Assembly: GCA_029252105.1 (NCBI GenBank)
Contig: JAQXCA010000018.1
Coordinates: 1 to 38,376 of the forward strand
Direction: 5' to 3'
Source: Flavobacteriaceae bacterium
GTDB taxonomy: Bacteria > Bacteroidota > Bacteroidia > Flavobacteriales > Flavobacteriaceae
DNA length: 38,376 nucleotides
In this document: one piece after another, positions 26,144-35,511 of the stretch
Layout: every line of letters begins with the position of its first letter
How positions within the stretch are numbered: the first letter of the stretch is position 1
Position numbers and translations under genes: made by a program
The notes under the pieces: model-generated
The model's database searches: none
What the model was told of the DNA's origin: nothing
What the model saw: the letters and a program-made list of their open reading frames with translations, nothing else

Positions 26144-26992
26144 TTGAACGCTATTGCTTTTAAAACGATTGGAATTGGAGTTACTTTTTCTCCAAATTTA
26201 GAGGCCAACATCAATGAAGCGGCGCGCTTTGCGCTGTGTTTTGGTAGTAAATTAGTACTCATACATGTCGGCGAGGCCTCTGAAGAAAAATCAAAAACGT
26301 TTTTAAAATTTTTAAGTCCTTTCAAAAGCAAAAACCTTGACTACGAAGTCTTGTTTAAATCTGGCGACCCTGTTGATGTGATTTTGTCTTCTGCACAAGA
26401 AAAAAAGGTGGACTTACTTATTATTGGAGCACTTAAAAAAGAGAATTTTTTAAAATACTATCTTGGATCCATCGCCCGAAAAATTACACGACAAGCCAAC
26501 TGTTCTGTACTGCTTTTAATCAACCCCTCAATAGAGCGTGTTCCATGTAAACACATCGTTGTCAACGGCTTAAAAGACCCTAAAACAAAAGAGACTGTTA
26601 CAACCGCATTTTTGGTTGGCCATAAATTAGGGGTCGATAAAGTTACGGTCGTTGAAGAAATTGATCAAGACGAAGTGAGTGTGAACGTTGATGATGACAA
26701 GTCTCTTCGGAAATCTACAATTATCAAAGAACGTTTACGTGTAAGAGAAGAGGCGCGCGTGAAAAAAATATTAAATACGATTCCTCCAGATTTTACAAAA
26801 GATATGGTTATAAAGTCTCAGCCTATTTTTGGAAAGCGAGGCTATTCGATAGGGCATTACGCACAAGTTGCGCGTGCAGATTTACTCGTAATGAATGCGC
26901 CTGCAAAAATGACGTTTTGGGACCGCGTTTTTCCGCACGACATAGAGTATATTTTAACTGAATTACCAACCGATGTATTAATTGTCCAATGA
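26144..26992 (+). CDS. Tandem universal stress protein (UspA-type), TTG start
   Basis: A 282-residue cytoplasmic protein with two Usp-like halves. The first half starts FKTIGIGVTFSPNLEANINEAARFA and contains VDLLIIGALKKENFLKYYLGSIARKITRQANCSVLLL in pieces, with the ATP-binding-like G-S-I-A-R spacing. The second half (about 145-282) ends RADLLVMNAPAKMTFWDRVFPHDIEYILTELPTDVLIV in pieces and is more divergent. No ATG precedes the conserved start; the only candidate is TTG at 26144, directly after an in-frame TGA. The stop overlaps the SulP ATG by 4 bases, implying translational coupling and a role in control of that transporter (inference). Confidence 0.85.
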   Translation: MNAIAFKTIGIGVTFSPNLEANINEAARFALCFGSKLVLIHVGEASEEKSKTFLKFLSPFKSKNLDYEVLFKSGDPVDVILSSAQEKKVDLLIIGALKKENFLKYYLGSIARKITRQANCSVLLLINPSIERVPCKHIVVNGLKDPKTKETVTTAFLVGHKLGVDKVTVVEEIDQDEVSVNVDDDKSLRKSTIIKERLRVREEARVKKILNTIPPDFTKDMVIKSQPIFGKRGYSIGHYAQVARADLLVMNAPAKMTFWDRVFPHDIEYILTELPTDVLIVQ

Positions 26993-29184
26993 AAACAAAA
27001 GAAACTTCCTTTCGTGGATTCATAAAAGACTTGCCTAAAAATATGTTTTCGGGTTTGGTTGTAAGCCTTATAGCGCTTCCGTTGGGATTAGGATTAGCAA
27101 TGGCAAGTGAAGCGCCACCAATTGCAGGGGTCATCACCGCCATCGTTGGTGGTATTATTGTATCCGTTTTAGGTGGTAGTTTTGTCACCATCTCTGGGCC
27201 TGGAAATGGCTTGGTTGGAGTTGTTTTGGTAGCCATCACAACGCTTGGATTAAGTGCAACTTATGCAGCAATTATATGTTCAGGAATTATTTTGGTCATA
27301 CTTGGGTTTTTAAGACTCGGCAAATTAGCTGACTATTTTCCATCTTCTGCTATTCAGGGGATGTTGGCGGCTATTGGGCTAATTATCTTAGGTAAGCAGT
27401 TTCACATTATGCTTGCTAATAAAATTGTGAGAGCAAATGGGATTGACTATTTGATAGAAATTCCAAACACACTATTTACAGTTATTAATTTTCAAGATAA
27501 GGGGTTAATATACGCTGCCTTAGCCGGAATTCTTAGCTTAGGAATTATGGTCTTTTATTCTAAAATTCGAAACAAATACCTTCAGTTGATCCCTGCTCCT
27601 ATGTGGATCGTTATCGTGTCCGTTGGGTTTAGTTATTACTATGAGATGATCCTGAAAATGCCCAACCCTATTTCGGGGAACTATATGATCCCTGCCATTC
27701 CAAATATTCAGGCAATAATAACCGATATCCCAACTCCAAATTTTGAAATGGTGGGCACACTGCCGTTTTGGTCGAGTGTTGTGGCGCTTACCTTAATCGC
27801 AAGTATTGAATCGTTATTAAGCATAAAAGCAGTTGATAAATTAGACGTCCGTAAAAGACGTTCAAACGTAAACAAAGACATTAAAGCACTTGGTTTAGCC
27901 ACCGTCTTTAGTGGGTTTTTAGGGGGATTGAATGTGGTCACAGTAATTGCAAGAAGTTCGGTTAATGTCAACAACGGCGGGAGCAACCGGTCTTCTAATT
28001 TATTCCACGCCTTGTTTTTAGTCGTGTTTATTCTTCTGTTTAGTACTGAACTTACACGGATTCCGCTTACTGCTCTAATGGCAATTCTTGTATATACCGG
28101 GTATAAACTGGCGTCACCAGATGTTGTGCGTCGTATTTTTACTATTGGAAAAGAACAGCTCATCATTTTCTTTGCAACTTTATTTGTGACGCTGAAAGTT
28201 GGGTTGATTTCTGGTATTGTTGCGGGCTTATTTGCAACATTTATAATTCATATTGTAATTACAAAAAGCCTTAGCTTGTTTTTAAAAAACATTCTAAAGC
28301 CAAATGTCTTAATGTTCAAAGAAGAAAACGGGAGCTATTTTGTTAGTGTAAAACATTTTTGCAGTTTTTTGAATTTTAACATGCTTAAAGATAAGCTAGA
28401 GGCTATCCCTGAACAAAGTGATGTTATTGTTGACTTTTCATTGTGTGGTTTTGTAGACCATTCTGTTATGGAAAACATCCATGACTATCAAGAGCTATTT
28501 CATAAAAAAGGGGGGAATATTGGTGTAATTGGACTAGATGTTTTAGGAACAAAGTCCGAACACCCTTTTGCGTTAAGGCGATTGTTGCCTCTTCAAAATA
28601 TTATATCTGACAACAAAACAAAACGTCAAAAGAGCCTTGAATTAATTGCGAATGATTTTGAATTAACATACAAACCGCTTAAGCGCAGAAATGCTGAGTT
28701 TTTAGAAGATTTCATCTATTTTAAAACTAAAAAAGTTGAACACATTTTTAATCAGCTTTCAGCGAAAAACGACCCTTGTCGCTTGTTTGATATCACGTTT
28801 TCTGAGGGTGAATTTATTGCCAAAGAAGTGGTGAGATCGACCATGCTGTATATTAAAACACCGAAAAACGTGCCTGCATTCACATTGGACCGTGAAGGGC
28901 TGCTCGAACGATTATATGTACTAGCGGGCTATAAAGACATTGCTATTAAGGGCCATGCCGATTTTTCAAAACGGTTTTACTTAAGGGGTGAAAACACAAA
29001 AGAAATTAAAACCCTTTTCACAGACGAACTTGTACGGTTTTTCGAAAGCAATGCTTATTATCACATTGAATCCAACAAAGACGGTTTGTTAATTTTTAAT
29101 AAAGAACGTGTTGCAAGCATTAAAGAGATTAAGGCCCTTTTAGATTTTGGCATTCGTTTAAATAAAATCTTAACTCAGGTTTAG
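26989..29184 (+). CDS. SulP (SLC26) family anion permease with STAS-like domain and extra C-terminal domain
   Basis: A 731-residue inner-membrane transporter. The membrane part spans about 20-435, with many hydrophobic helices, the SulP motif SLIALPLGLGLAMAS near the start, and SGPGNGL at 69-75. A STAS-like segment follows at about 440-540 (IVDFSLCGFVDHSVMENI). Typical bacterial SulP proteins end near residue 550-600; here an extra soluble region of about 165 residues (565-731) follows that I cannot assign. SulP proteins carry sulfate, bicarbonate, dicarboxylates or other anions; the substrate is not readable here. The gene overlaps the upstream Usp gene by 4 bases and is followed by the metallo-hydrolase gene after 1 base. 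Confidence 0.9.
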   Translation: MKTKETSFRGFIKDLPKNMFSGLVVSLIALPLGLGLAMASEAPPIAGVITAIVGGIIVSVLGGSFVTISGPGNGLVGVVLVAITTLGLSATYAAIICSGIILVILGFLRLGKLADYFPSSAIQGMLAAIGLIILGKQFHIMLANKIVRANGIDYLIEIPNTLFTVINFQDKGLIYAALAGILSLGIMVFYSKIRNKYLQLIPAPMWIVIVSVGFSYYYEMILKMPNPISGNYMIPAIPNIQAIITDIPTPNFEMVGTLPFWSSVVALTLIASIESLLSIKAVDKLDVRKRRSNVNKDIKALGLATVFSGFLGGLNVVTVIARSSVNVNNGGSNRSSNLFHALFLVVFILLFSTELTRIPLTALMAILVYTGYKLASPDVVRRIFTIGKEQLIIFFATLFVTLKVGLISGIVAGLFATFIIHIVITKSLSLFLKNILKPNVLMFKEENGSYFVSVKHFCSFLNFNMLKDKLEAIPEQSDVIVDFSLCGFVDHSVMENIHDYQELFHKKGGNIGVIGLDVLGTKSEHPFALRRLLPLQNIISDNKTKRQKSLELIANDFELTYKPLKRRNAEFLEDFIYFKTKKVEHIFNQLSAKNDPCRLFDITFSEGEFIAKEVVRSTMLYIKTPKNVPAFTLDREGLLERLYVLAGYKDIAIKGHADFSKRFYLRGENTKEIKTLFTDELVRFFESNAYYHIESNKDGLLIFNKERVASIKEIKALLDFGIRLNKILTQV

Positions 29185-29185
29185 G

Positions 29186-30043
29186 ATGAAACTATACCCT
29201 TTAAACGTTGGTAACTTTAAATTAGATGGTGGCGCTATGTTTGGCGTTGTTCCAAAAGTACTGTGGAACAAAACAAATCCTGCAGATCAAAACAATAGAA
29301 TTGATATTGCGTCTCGGTGTCTTTTGATAGAAGACGGAAAGCGTTTGATTTTAATTGACACAGGAATGGGGACAAAGCAAAGTGATCGGTTTTTTAGCTA
29401 CTACCATCGTTGGGGGAACTATTCAATGGATAGTGCGCTTGCTGCTCATGGGTTTTGCAGAGATGATGTTACAGATGTGTTTTTAACCCATTTACATTTT
29501 GATCATTGTGGTGGATGTGTGCAATGGAATTCTGACAAAACAGGTTATGAAATTGCATTTAAAAATGCGACGTTTTGGAGCAATAAAGACCATTGGGAAT
29601 GGGCAACAAAACCAAACAAACGTGAACGTGCGTCTTTTCTGACAGAAAACATTATGCCCTTAGAAACTAGTGGACAATTAAAACATGTTTCTATTCCAGA
29701 CGTTGATATATTGCACGACTCTAGTTTAGGTTTTGATGTGTTTTTTGCAAATGGACATACAGACAAGCAAATGATTCCTATGATTTCATATAAAGGGGAA
29801 ACTATTTGTTTTATGGCCGATTTACTCCCTACAGTTGGACACCTGTCGGTGCCGTTTGTAATGGGGTATGACACTAGACCGCTTCTTACCTTAGATGAAA
29901 AAGATCGTTTTCTAAAGTTGGCTGCGGATAAAAATTATTTTTTACTTTTGGAACATGACGCTCATAACGAACTAATTACCGTCAAGCATACCGAAAAAGG
30001 AGTGCGCCTCAACGCTGTTCACAGCTTTAACAATCTGTTTTAA
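29186..30043 (+). CDS. Metallo-beta-lactamase-fold hydrolase
   Basis: A 285-residue cytoplasmic hydrolase with the binuclear zinc site of the MBL superfamily: H102-x-H104-x-D106-H107 (THLHFDHCGG), H191 in NGHTDKQ, D212 in FMADLLPT, and a late histidine (H257 or H260). Sequence around these sites is similar to the lactonase-like branch (AttM/AiiA-type), but substrate cannot be deduced. No signal peptide is present. It starts 1 base after the SulP stop and ends 9 bases before the S8 protease, so it is part of one transcript. Confidence 0.9.
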   Translation: MKLYPLNVGNFKLDGGAMFGVVPKVLWNKTNPADQNNRIDIASRCLLIEDGKRLILIDTGMGTKQSDRFFSYYHRWGNYSMDSALAAHGFCRDDVTDVFLTHLHFDHCGGCVQWNSDKTGYEIAFKNATFWSNKDHWEWATKPNKRERASFLTENIMPLETSGQLKHVSIPDVDILHDSSLGFDVFFANGHTDKQMIPMISYKGETICFMADLLPTVGHLSVPFVMGYDTRPLLTLDEKDRFLKLAADKNYFLLLEHDAHNELITVKHTEKGVRLNAVHSFNNLF

Positions 30044-30052
30044 CCTAAAAAA

Positions 30053-31666
30053 ATGAACCCAAATTTTTGCAAACAAGTTCGAAAATTCTTCTATTTAATA
30101 GGGGCTTTATTGTTATCCAGCTGCGGATCGAGTGCCGCTATAATAGCAGCTCCAATTGAAAATATTGATTTAATTCCACTTAAAGAAAAAGAACTTACAG
30201 ACGCCGAGGAAAAAGAATGGAGTCATTTAGATCTCATAACAGACACAATTCCTGGAGTTAGTCTACATAAAGCTTATAAGGAATTGGTGAAATCAAAAAG
30301 CAAAACGATTATTGTAGCAGTTATTGACTCTGGAATCGATATCGATCACGAGGATCTTAAAGGAAATATATGGGTCAATGCGGATGAAGTTCCAAACAAC
30401 GGAAAAGACGATGATGGTAATGGCTATGTCGACGATATCAATGGATGGAATTTTCTAGGAGGCGCTAACAATGAACAATTAGAATATGTAAGATTAGTGG
30501 CAAGTGGCAACACGAGCAATCCACGATATGCGGAGGCGCAAGAACTACTCTCTAAAGAGCACGAGAAAACTAGCCAAAATAAAGAACAGTACGAGGGAAT
30601 TTTAACGCAGTTAATAACATCCAATACTGCGATCATTGCATACCTAAACAATCCTAATTATACCAAAGAAGATGTTGAGGCTATATTTACACCTGATTGG
30701 GACGTGCTTAGACATGTAAGAATCATCAAACAGTCTTATGGTTTTGGGTTTGATAGCATCAAGGCGCTAATAGACGATTTAGAAACGGGGCTAAAAACCT
30801 TTAAAACACGCTTGAATTATAATCTAAATATCGATTATGATGGAAGAACAATTGTTGGAGATAATCCTGATGATTTTAATGACCGTGATTACGGAAATAG
30901 TGATGTGAGAGCAAAAAATGGTCGCACGCACGGTACGCACGTTTCGGGGATTATTGCAGCCAAACGCCATAATAGTATTGGCATAAATGGCGCTGCTAAT
31001 AACGTTAAGATAATGGCGATTCGTAACACTCCAAGCGGAGACGAGTATGATAAGGATGTGGCTTTAGGGGTTTATTATGCAGTTGATAACGGCGCTAAAG
31101 TAATTAACATGAGTTTTGGAAAACAATTTTCTCCTCATAGTGATTGGGTTAGAGACGCTATTGCTTATGCGTCTAAAAACGATGTGTTGATTGTAGCGGC
31201 GGCAGGAAATGAGGCTCAAAACACCGATAAAATAAACTATTTTCCAAATGATCAAATAAATAATGGCGATGAGGTTTCAAACACCTTTTTAAAAGTAGGG
31301 TCTAATGGTCCAAAATATGGGTCAACTTTGGTGGCGGGCTATTCAAATTACGGGAAAAATACGGTAGATATCTTTGCGCCAGGTTCTCAAATTTACTCAA
31401 CATACCCAAAAAACAGCTACGAATTTGCCAGTGGCACTTCCATGGCAGCGCCTTTAGTGGCGGGCATAGCAGCTTTAATCTTTTCACAATACCCAGGATT
31501 AAGCGCTACTCAAGTGAAACAAATACTTATGACCTCTGGGGTCGCTATAAACAAAAAAGTGGTGCTAGAAAATGGTCGAATTGAACCGTTTTCAGAACTG
31601 TCAAAAACAGGAAAACTTGTGAACGCTTATAATGCATTACTAATGGCATCAAAACTATCTAAATAA
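30053..31666 (+). CDS. S8 family serine protease (subtilisin-like), predicted lipoprotein
   Basis: A 537-residue secreted protease. The signal peptide ends in LLLSSC with the acylated cysteine at residue 24. The catalytic triad is complete: D92 in VIDSGIDIDHED, H293 in RTHGTHVSG, S463 in SGTSMAAPLVAG, with oxyanion N386 in AAAGNE. There are about 200 residues between Asp and His, compared with about 30-40 in plain subtilisins. This insert includes an acidic GKDDDGNGYVDD segment, perhaps calcium binding, and a helical, lysine/glutamate-rich part (about 140-285). No C-terminal type IX sorting domain is visible. It belongs to the packed plus-strand cluster between the hydrolase and the M1 peptidase. 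Confidence 0.94.
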   Translation: MNPNFCKQVRKFFYLIGALLLSSCGSSAAIIAAPIENIDLIPLKEKELTDAEEKEWSHLDLITDTIPGVSLHKAYKELVKSKSKTIIVAVIDSGIDIDHEDLKGNIWVNADEVPNNGKDDDGNGYVDDINGWNFLGGANNEQLEYVRLVASGNTSNPRYAEAQELLSKEHEKTSQNKEQYEGILTQLITSNTAIIAYLNNPNYTKEDVEAIFTPDWDVLRHVRIIKQSYGFGFDSIKALIDDLETGLKTFKTRLNYNLNIDYDGRTIVGDNPDDFNDRDYGNSDVRAKNGRTHGTHVSGIIAAKRHNSIGINGAANNVKIMAIRNTPSGDEYDKDVALGVYYAVDNGAKVINMSFGKQFSPHSDWVRDAIAYASKNDVLIVAAAGNEAQNTDKINYFPNDQINNGDEVSNTFLKVGSNGPKYGSTLVAGYSNYGKNTVDIFAPGSQIYSTYPKNSYEFASGTSMAAPLVAGIAALIFSQYPGLSATQVKQILMTSGVAINKKVVLENGRIEPFSELSKTGKLVNAYNALLMASKLSK

Positions 31667-31676
31667 TTATACTATT

Positions 31677-33503
31677 ATGAAAAACACTTTTTACGTACTT
31701 GCTTTTTTTGTAGGGTTAACCTCTATATATAGTCAAAACAATTTTAAGTATTGGCAACAACATGTTGACTATACAATGGACATCAATATTGATGTCAAAA
31801 CCTTTCAATATGGCGGCTCTCAACAACTCATTTATACCAACAATTCTCCGGATGATTTAGAGGTTGTCTTTTATCATTTATTTTATAATGCGTTTCAGCC
31901 TGGTAGTGAAATGGATGTGCGCTCAATGACAATTGGAGATGCTGATTCTAGAGTTGGCGACCGAATTAGTAAACTTCAAAAAGAAGATATTGGGTTTCTA
32001 AATGTTGTGCGTTTAACACAAAATGGTGAGCAAGTAAAACATACTGTGGTTGGGACCGTGTTGGAGGTAGAATTAAAAACGCCTATCATATCTGGCGAAT
32101 CAGCTGTATTTGAAATGGAATTTCAAGGTCAGGTGCCGCCAGTGATCCGCCGAGCAGGTAAAAACAGCAATGAAGGCGTGGCATTATCAATGGCACAGTG
32201 GTATCCTAAAATGGCTGAGTATGATTTTGAAGGCTGGCACGCAGACCCCTACATTAGTAGAGAGTTTCACGGGGTTTGGGGTAATTTCGATGTGAAGTTA
32301 ACACTAGACAAGAATTATACGGTTGGTGGAACGGGGTACTTGCAAAACCCCACTGAAGTCGGTCATGGTTACGGAGAAAAAGAAACAAAAGAAAAGTCTG
32401 ATGTATTGACTTGGCATTTTGTTGCGCCAAACGTTCATGATTTTACATGGGCTGCTGATCCTAATTTTGTTCACGATACTCTACAGGTGCCTGATGGGCC
32501 CTTATTACATTTTTTATACAAAAAATCTCTAAAACGTAAATACAAAAAACGCTGGGAGGACTTACAAGAGCCGACGAGCAAAATTATGCAATACTACAGT
32601 AATACAGTTGGGAAATATCCATACAACCAATACTCTGTGATTCAAGGTGGTGATGGCGGTATGGAATATGGAATGTGTACCCTTATTACTGGAGAACGGA
32701 GTTTTGAAAGTTTGGTTGGGGTAACTGCCCATGAAATTGGACATACTTGGTTCCAGTTTCTTATGGCATCTAACGAAAGCAAACACCCATGGCTTGATGA
32801 AGGTTTTGCAGAATACACTTGTACCTTTATCGAAAACACCATCTTTGGAATAGACACAAAGGAACCACTTAAACGTCATTATGACCGGTATTATTACCTT
32901 GCTAAGAGCGGAAAAGAACAGCCGATGAGTACCCATGCAGATCGGTTTGCCTACAACGCTTCTTATAGTATATCCACATATAGCAAAGGGGCGCTTGTAT
33001 TGGCTCAATTACGGTATATTATTGGAGAAGAAAACTTTGAAAAAACACTAAAAGAATATTTTATCGACTGGGCATTTAAACACCCAACTCCTAATGATTT
33101 TTTTCGTACTGCTGAAAAAATAACAGGCTTGGAGTTGGAATGGTTTTTGACGGATTGGACCCAAACAACAAACACGATTGATTACGGGGTTAAGGGTGCG
33201 GTTGCAACGAAGGGGCAAACAAAAATAACACTAGAACGCGTTGGTTTAATGCCAATGCCGGTAGAGATTCAATTAATACTAAAAGACGGCAGTACGGTTA
33301 ATTATTACATACCTTTACAAATGATGCGAGGCGAAAAACCAATAAAGGATAGTACGGTTTTATTAAACGATTGGGCTTGGTCATATCCTGAATATAGCTT
33401 TTCTATAGATGTGAACACATCAGAAATTGAAAGTATTACGCTGGATGTTAACAATGCTACAGCAGATGTAAACAAGGAAAATAACCAGCTTAAAGTTTTA
33501 TAA
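31677..33503 (+). CDS. M1 family metallopeptidase
   Basis: A 608-residue zinc peptidase with a signal peptide (about residues 1-20, ending IYSQ). The zinc site is H352-E-I-G-H356 with the third ligand E375 in WLDEGFAEY, the HExxH-18-E pattern of gluzincins. The exopeptidase motif G-x-M-E-N appears as GGMEY at 327-331, where the usual Asn is Tyr. The C-terminal part lacks the long helical domain of aminopeptidase N, as in the shorter Bacteroidota members. It probably degrades peptides in the periplasm or on the surface; the upstream S8 protease (10-base gap) could supply the peptides (inference). rnpA starts 3 bases after its stop. Confidence 0.93.
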   Translation: MKNTFYVLAFFVGLTSIYSQNNFKYWQQHVDYTMDINIDVKTFQYGGSQQLIYTNNSPDDLEVVFYHLFYNAFQPGSEMDVRSMTIGDADSRVGDRISKLQKEDIGFLNVVRLTQNGEQVKHTVVGTVLEVELKTPIISGESAVFEMEFQGQVPPVIRRAGKNSNEGVALSMAQWYPKMAEYDFEGWHADPYISREFHGVWGNFDVKLTLDKNYTVGGTGYLQNPTEVGHGYGEKETKEKSDVLTWHFVAPNVHDFTWAADPNFVHDTLQVPDGPLLHFLYKKSLKRKYKKRWEDLQEPTSKIMQYYSNTVGKYPYNQYSVIQGGDGGMEYGMCTLITGERSFESLVGVTAHEIGHTWFQFLMASNESKHPWLDEGFAEYTCTFIENTIFGIDTKEPLKRHYDRYYYLAKSGKEQPMSTHADRFAYNASYSISTYSKGALVLAQLRYIIGEENFEKTLKEYFIDWAFKHPTPNDFFRTAEKITGLELEWFLTDWTQTTNTIDYGVKGAVATKGQTKITLERVGLMPMPVEIQLILKDGSTVNYYIPLQMMRGEKPIKDSTVLLNDWAWSYPEYSFSIDVNTSEIESITLDVNNATADVNKENNQLKVL

Positions 33504-33506
33504 AAA

Positions 33507-33860
33507 ATGAAACGTTTAAAAGGAAAAAAGCAAATAGAACAATTGTTCATGACTGGTAATTCAGTTGGCGCATTTCCTTTGAGAATGGTATATTTAAAAA
33601 CAACTATAGAACACCAAATCGGTGTTTCGGTTAGTAAGAAACATTTTAAAAGTGCCGTGGATAGAAATCGAATTAAGCGTCTTCTAAGGGTGGCGGTAGA
33701 AAAACAACTTTTTGAGGTGCTTAATTCACCGGATTCAAACTATTGTTTAATGGTGTTATATGTGGGCAAAGAAATGCCAACATCTGTTAAGCTAAAAGAA
33801 CAATTTGAGTTTTTAATAAAACGGTTTAATAAAAAACAATTACATGAAATTGAATCGTAA
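33507..33860 (+). CDS. rnpA: Ribonuclease P protein component
   Basis: Protein subunit of RNase P, which trims the 5' leader of pre-tRNAs together with RnpB RNA. The 117-residue basic protein shows the family signature AVDRNRIKRLLR, with the RNR motif at 53-55, plus an N-terminal RLKGKKQIEQLF that replaces the common K-x-x-E-F form, and VSVSKKHFKSA before the signature. The gene lies 3 bases after the M1 peptidase gene and overlaps the S41 gene by 17 bases. The usual upstream rpmH is absent, as is normal in Bacteroidota. Confidence 0.96.
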   Translation: MKRLKGKKQIEQLFMTGNSVGAFPLRMVYLKTTIEHQIGVSVSKKHFKSAVDRNRIKRLLRVAVEKQLFEVLNSPDSNYCLMVLYVGKEMPTSVKLKEQFEFLIKRFNKKQLHEIES

Positions 33861-35475
33861 AAATAAAAGGGTTTTCTTGGGAATTGTTGGGTTGCTGTTT
33901 ATTTCTACTACAGCCTACAAAAATGATTATTTTGAAATTGCCAAACAGTTAGAAATATTCACAACGTTGTTTAAGGATATTAATATGAATTATGTGGACG
34001 AAACGAATCCTGCGGATCTAATGCAGGAAAGTGTAAAACACATGTTAAAAAAACTTGATCCTTATACCACATATGCAAACGAACAGGACGTAGAAAAGGC
34101 TCGTATTTATCAATCTGGTGCTTTTGTGGGAATTGGAGCGACAATCAACTCTTCTGAAGATAAATTAATAATTGTGGAGGTTTATAAAGGGTTATCTGCG
34201 GATAACGTTGGACTAAAAGCAGGTGATGAGATTATTGAGGTTGAAGGGCTAAAGGTCGTTGATTTAAAAGAAAGTGCTCTGGAATTTTTAAATGGTAAGA
34301 AAAATACAGCTGTGGTGCTAACTTACCTTCGTAATGGTAAGCGTACAAAAGTGAGTGTTTCTCGCGGAGACAAAACACCAAAGGCGGTTCCTGTATATAA
34401 ACTTTTAGACAACGGTATTGGATATATTGCTTTAGATCGTTTTTCAAAAACCGCTTCGGAAGAAGTAGAAAACGCACTTAAAGTCTTGCTTATCGATGAA
34501 GCAAAAGGAGTGATTCTGGATTTAAGAAATAACCCTGGAGGGCTTGTTCAAGAAGCGGTGAAAATTGTAAATCTTTTTGTAGAAAAAGGACAGGCTGTGG
34601 TGTCTACAAAATCGAATATAGAAACTTATAATCAAACTTATGTAACCAAAAAACAGCCTTTGAGTCTAGAACTACCTTTAGTTGTATTGATAAATCAAAA
34701 AAGCGCATCTGCAAGTGAAATTGTTGCCGGTGCTTTACAAGATTTGGACCGCGCTGTGATTGTGGGTAAAAGGAGTTTTGGTAAAGGGTTGGTTCAGCGC
34801 TACAAACCTTTACCATACGGATCACAATTAAAAGTTACAATCTCGCGCTACTACACGCCTTCAGGGCGTTGTATACAAGCGTTAGACTATAGAAATCGAA
34901 AAGAGGATGGTACAGCTGTTCGAATAAAAGAAGGTGAATACAGTGTGTTTAAGACCAAAAGGGGTCGTGATGTTTATGATGGCGGCGGCATTAATCCAGA
35001 TATTGTGGTAGGGTCTAAAACTCCAAATAAATTCATAGATAATTTGTTTAACAGTACTTTGGTATTTGATTTCGCCAACCAGTATTTTTATACACATAAA
35101 CTTGAACAACTAGAAGGCTTTAACCTAAACAATAAAGACTTTGAACACTTTAAAAAAATGAGTATTGATAAAAAATACAACTCAAAAGATATAGCGCAAG
35201 AAGGAGTTGAACAATTAAAAAAGATACTGACTAATGAAGGGCTAGAGCCTATGGCTACTAGTTTTGATGCTTTGAGCGTGTCTCTTCAAGACTCTAAACT
35301 AAAGGTGATAGATCAATTTAAAACAGATATCATGTCTGTTTTGGAAAATGAAATTATAAAACGCTATTTTTACAGAGAAGGAATGTATGCGTATATCCTT
35401 TCTAGCAATACCGAAATCTTTAAAGCGCAAGATATCATTAATGATGTTAGAGCCTATCAAAATATATTAAAATAA
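33844..35475 (+). CDS. S41 family C-terminal processing peptidase with PDZ domain
   Basis: A 543-residue periplasmic serine protease of the CtpA/Tsp type. A basic N terminus and a hydrophobic segment (about 9-24) form a signal peptide or anchor. A PDZ domain covers about 85-175 (GAFVGIGA, GLKAGDEIIEVEG). The protease core has GYIALDRFS, VILDLRNNPGGL, and the Ser-Lys dyad S289 (SASASEIVAGALQD) and K314 (SFGKGLVQ), separated by 25 residues as expected. The C-terminal part (about 400-543) is helical and specific to this group. Its ATG lies inside rnpA (17-base overlap), a conserved pairing in Flavobacteriaceae that suggests coupled translation. Confidence 0.94.
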   Translation: MKLNRKNKRVFLGIVGLLFISTTAYKNDYFEIAKQLEIFTTLFKDINMNYVDETNPADLMQESVKHMLKKLDPYTTYANEQDVEKARIYQSGAFVGIGATINSSEDKLIIVEVYKGLSADNVGLKAGDEIIEVEGLKVVDLKESALEFLNGKKNTAVVLTYLRNGKRTKVSVSRGDKTPKAVPVYKLLDNGIGYIALDRFSKTASEEVENALKVLLIDEAKGVILDLRNNPGGLVQEAVKIVNLFVEKGQAVVSTKSNIETYNQTYVTKKQPLSLELPLVVLINQKSASASEIVAGALQDLDRAVIVGKRSFGKGLVQRYKPLPYGSQLKVTISRYYTPSGRCIQALDYRNRKEDGTAVRIKEGEYSVFKTKRGRDVYDGGGINPDIVVGSKTPNKFIDNLFNSTLVFDFANQYFYTHKLEQLEGFNLNNKDFEHFKKMSIDKKYNSKDIAQEGVEQLKKILTNEGLEPMATSFDALSVSLQDSKLKVIDQFKTDIMSVLENEIIKRYFYREGMYAYILSSNTEIFKAQDIINDVRAYQNILK

Positions 35476-35511
35476 ACACCGCATAAGGTCGCATTTTAAG
35501 CTATATACAAT

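Noticed and set aside
26539-26554. TGTTCCATGTAAACAC, another partial parS resemblance.
   Set aside because: About six mismatches including loss of the right half; within the Usp gene.
27708-28166. 152-codon minus-strand frame opposite the SulP gene.
   Set aside because: Antisense shadow of transmembrane codons; no signs of a real protein.
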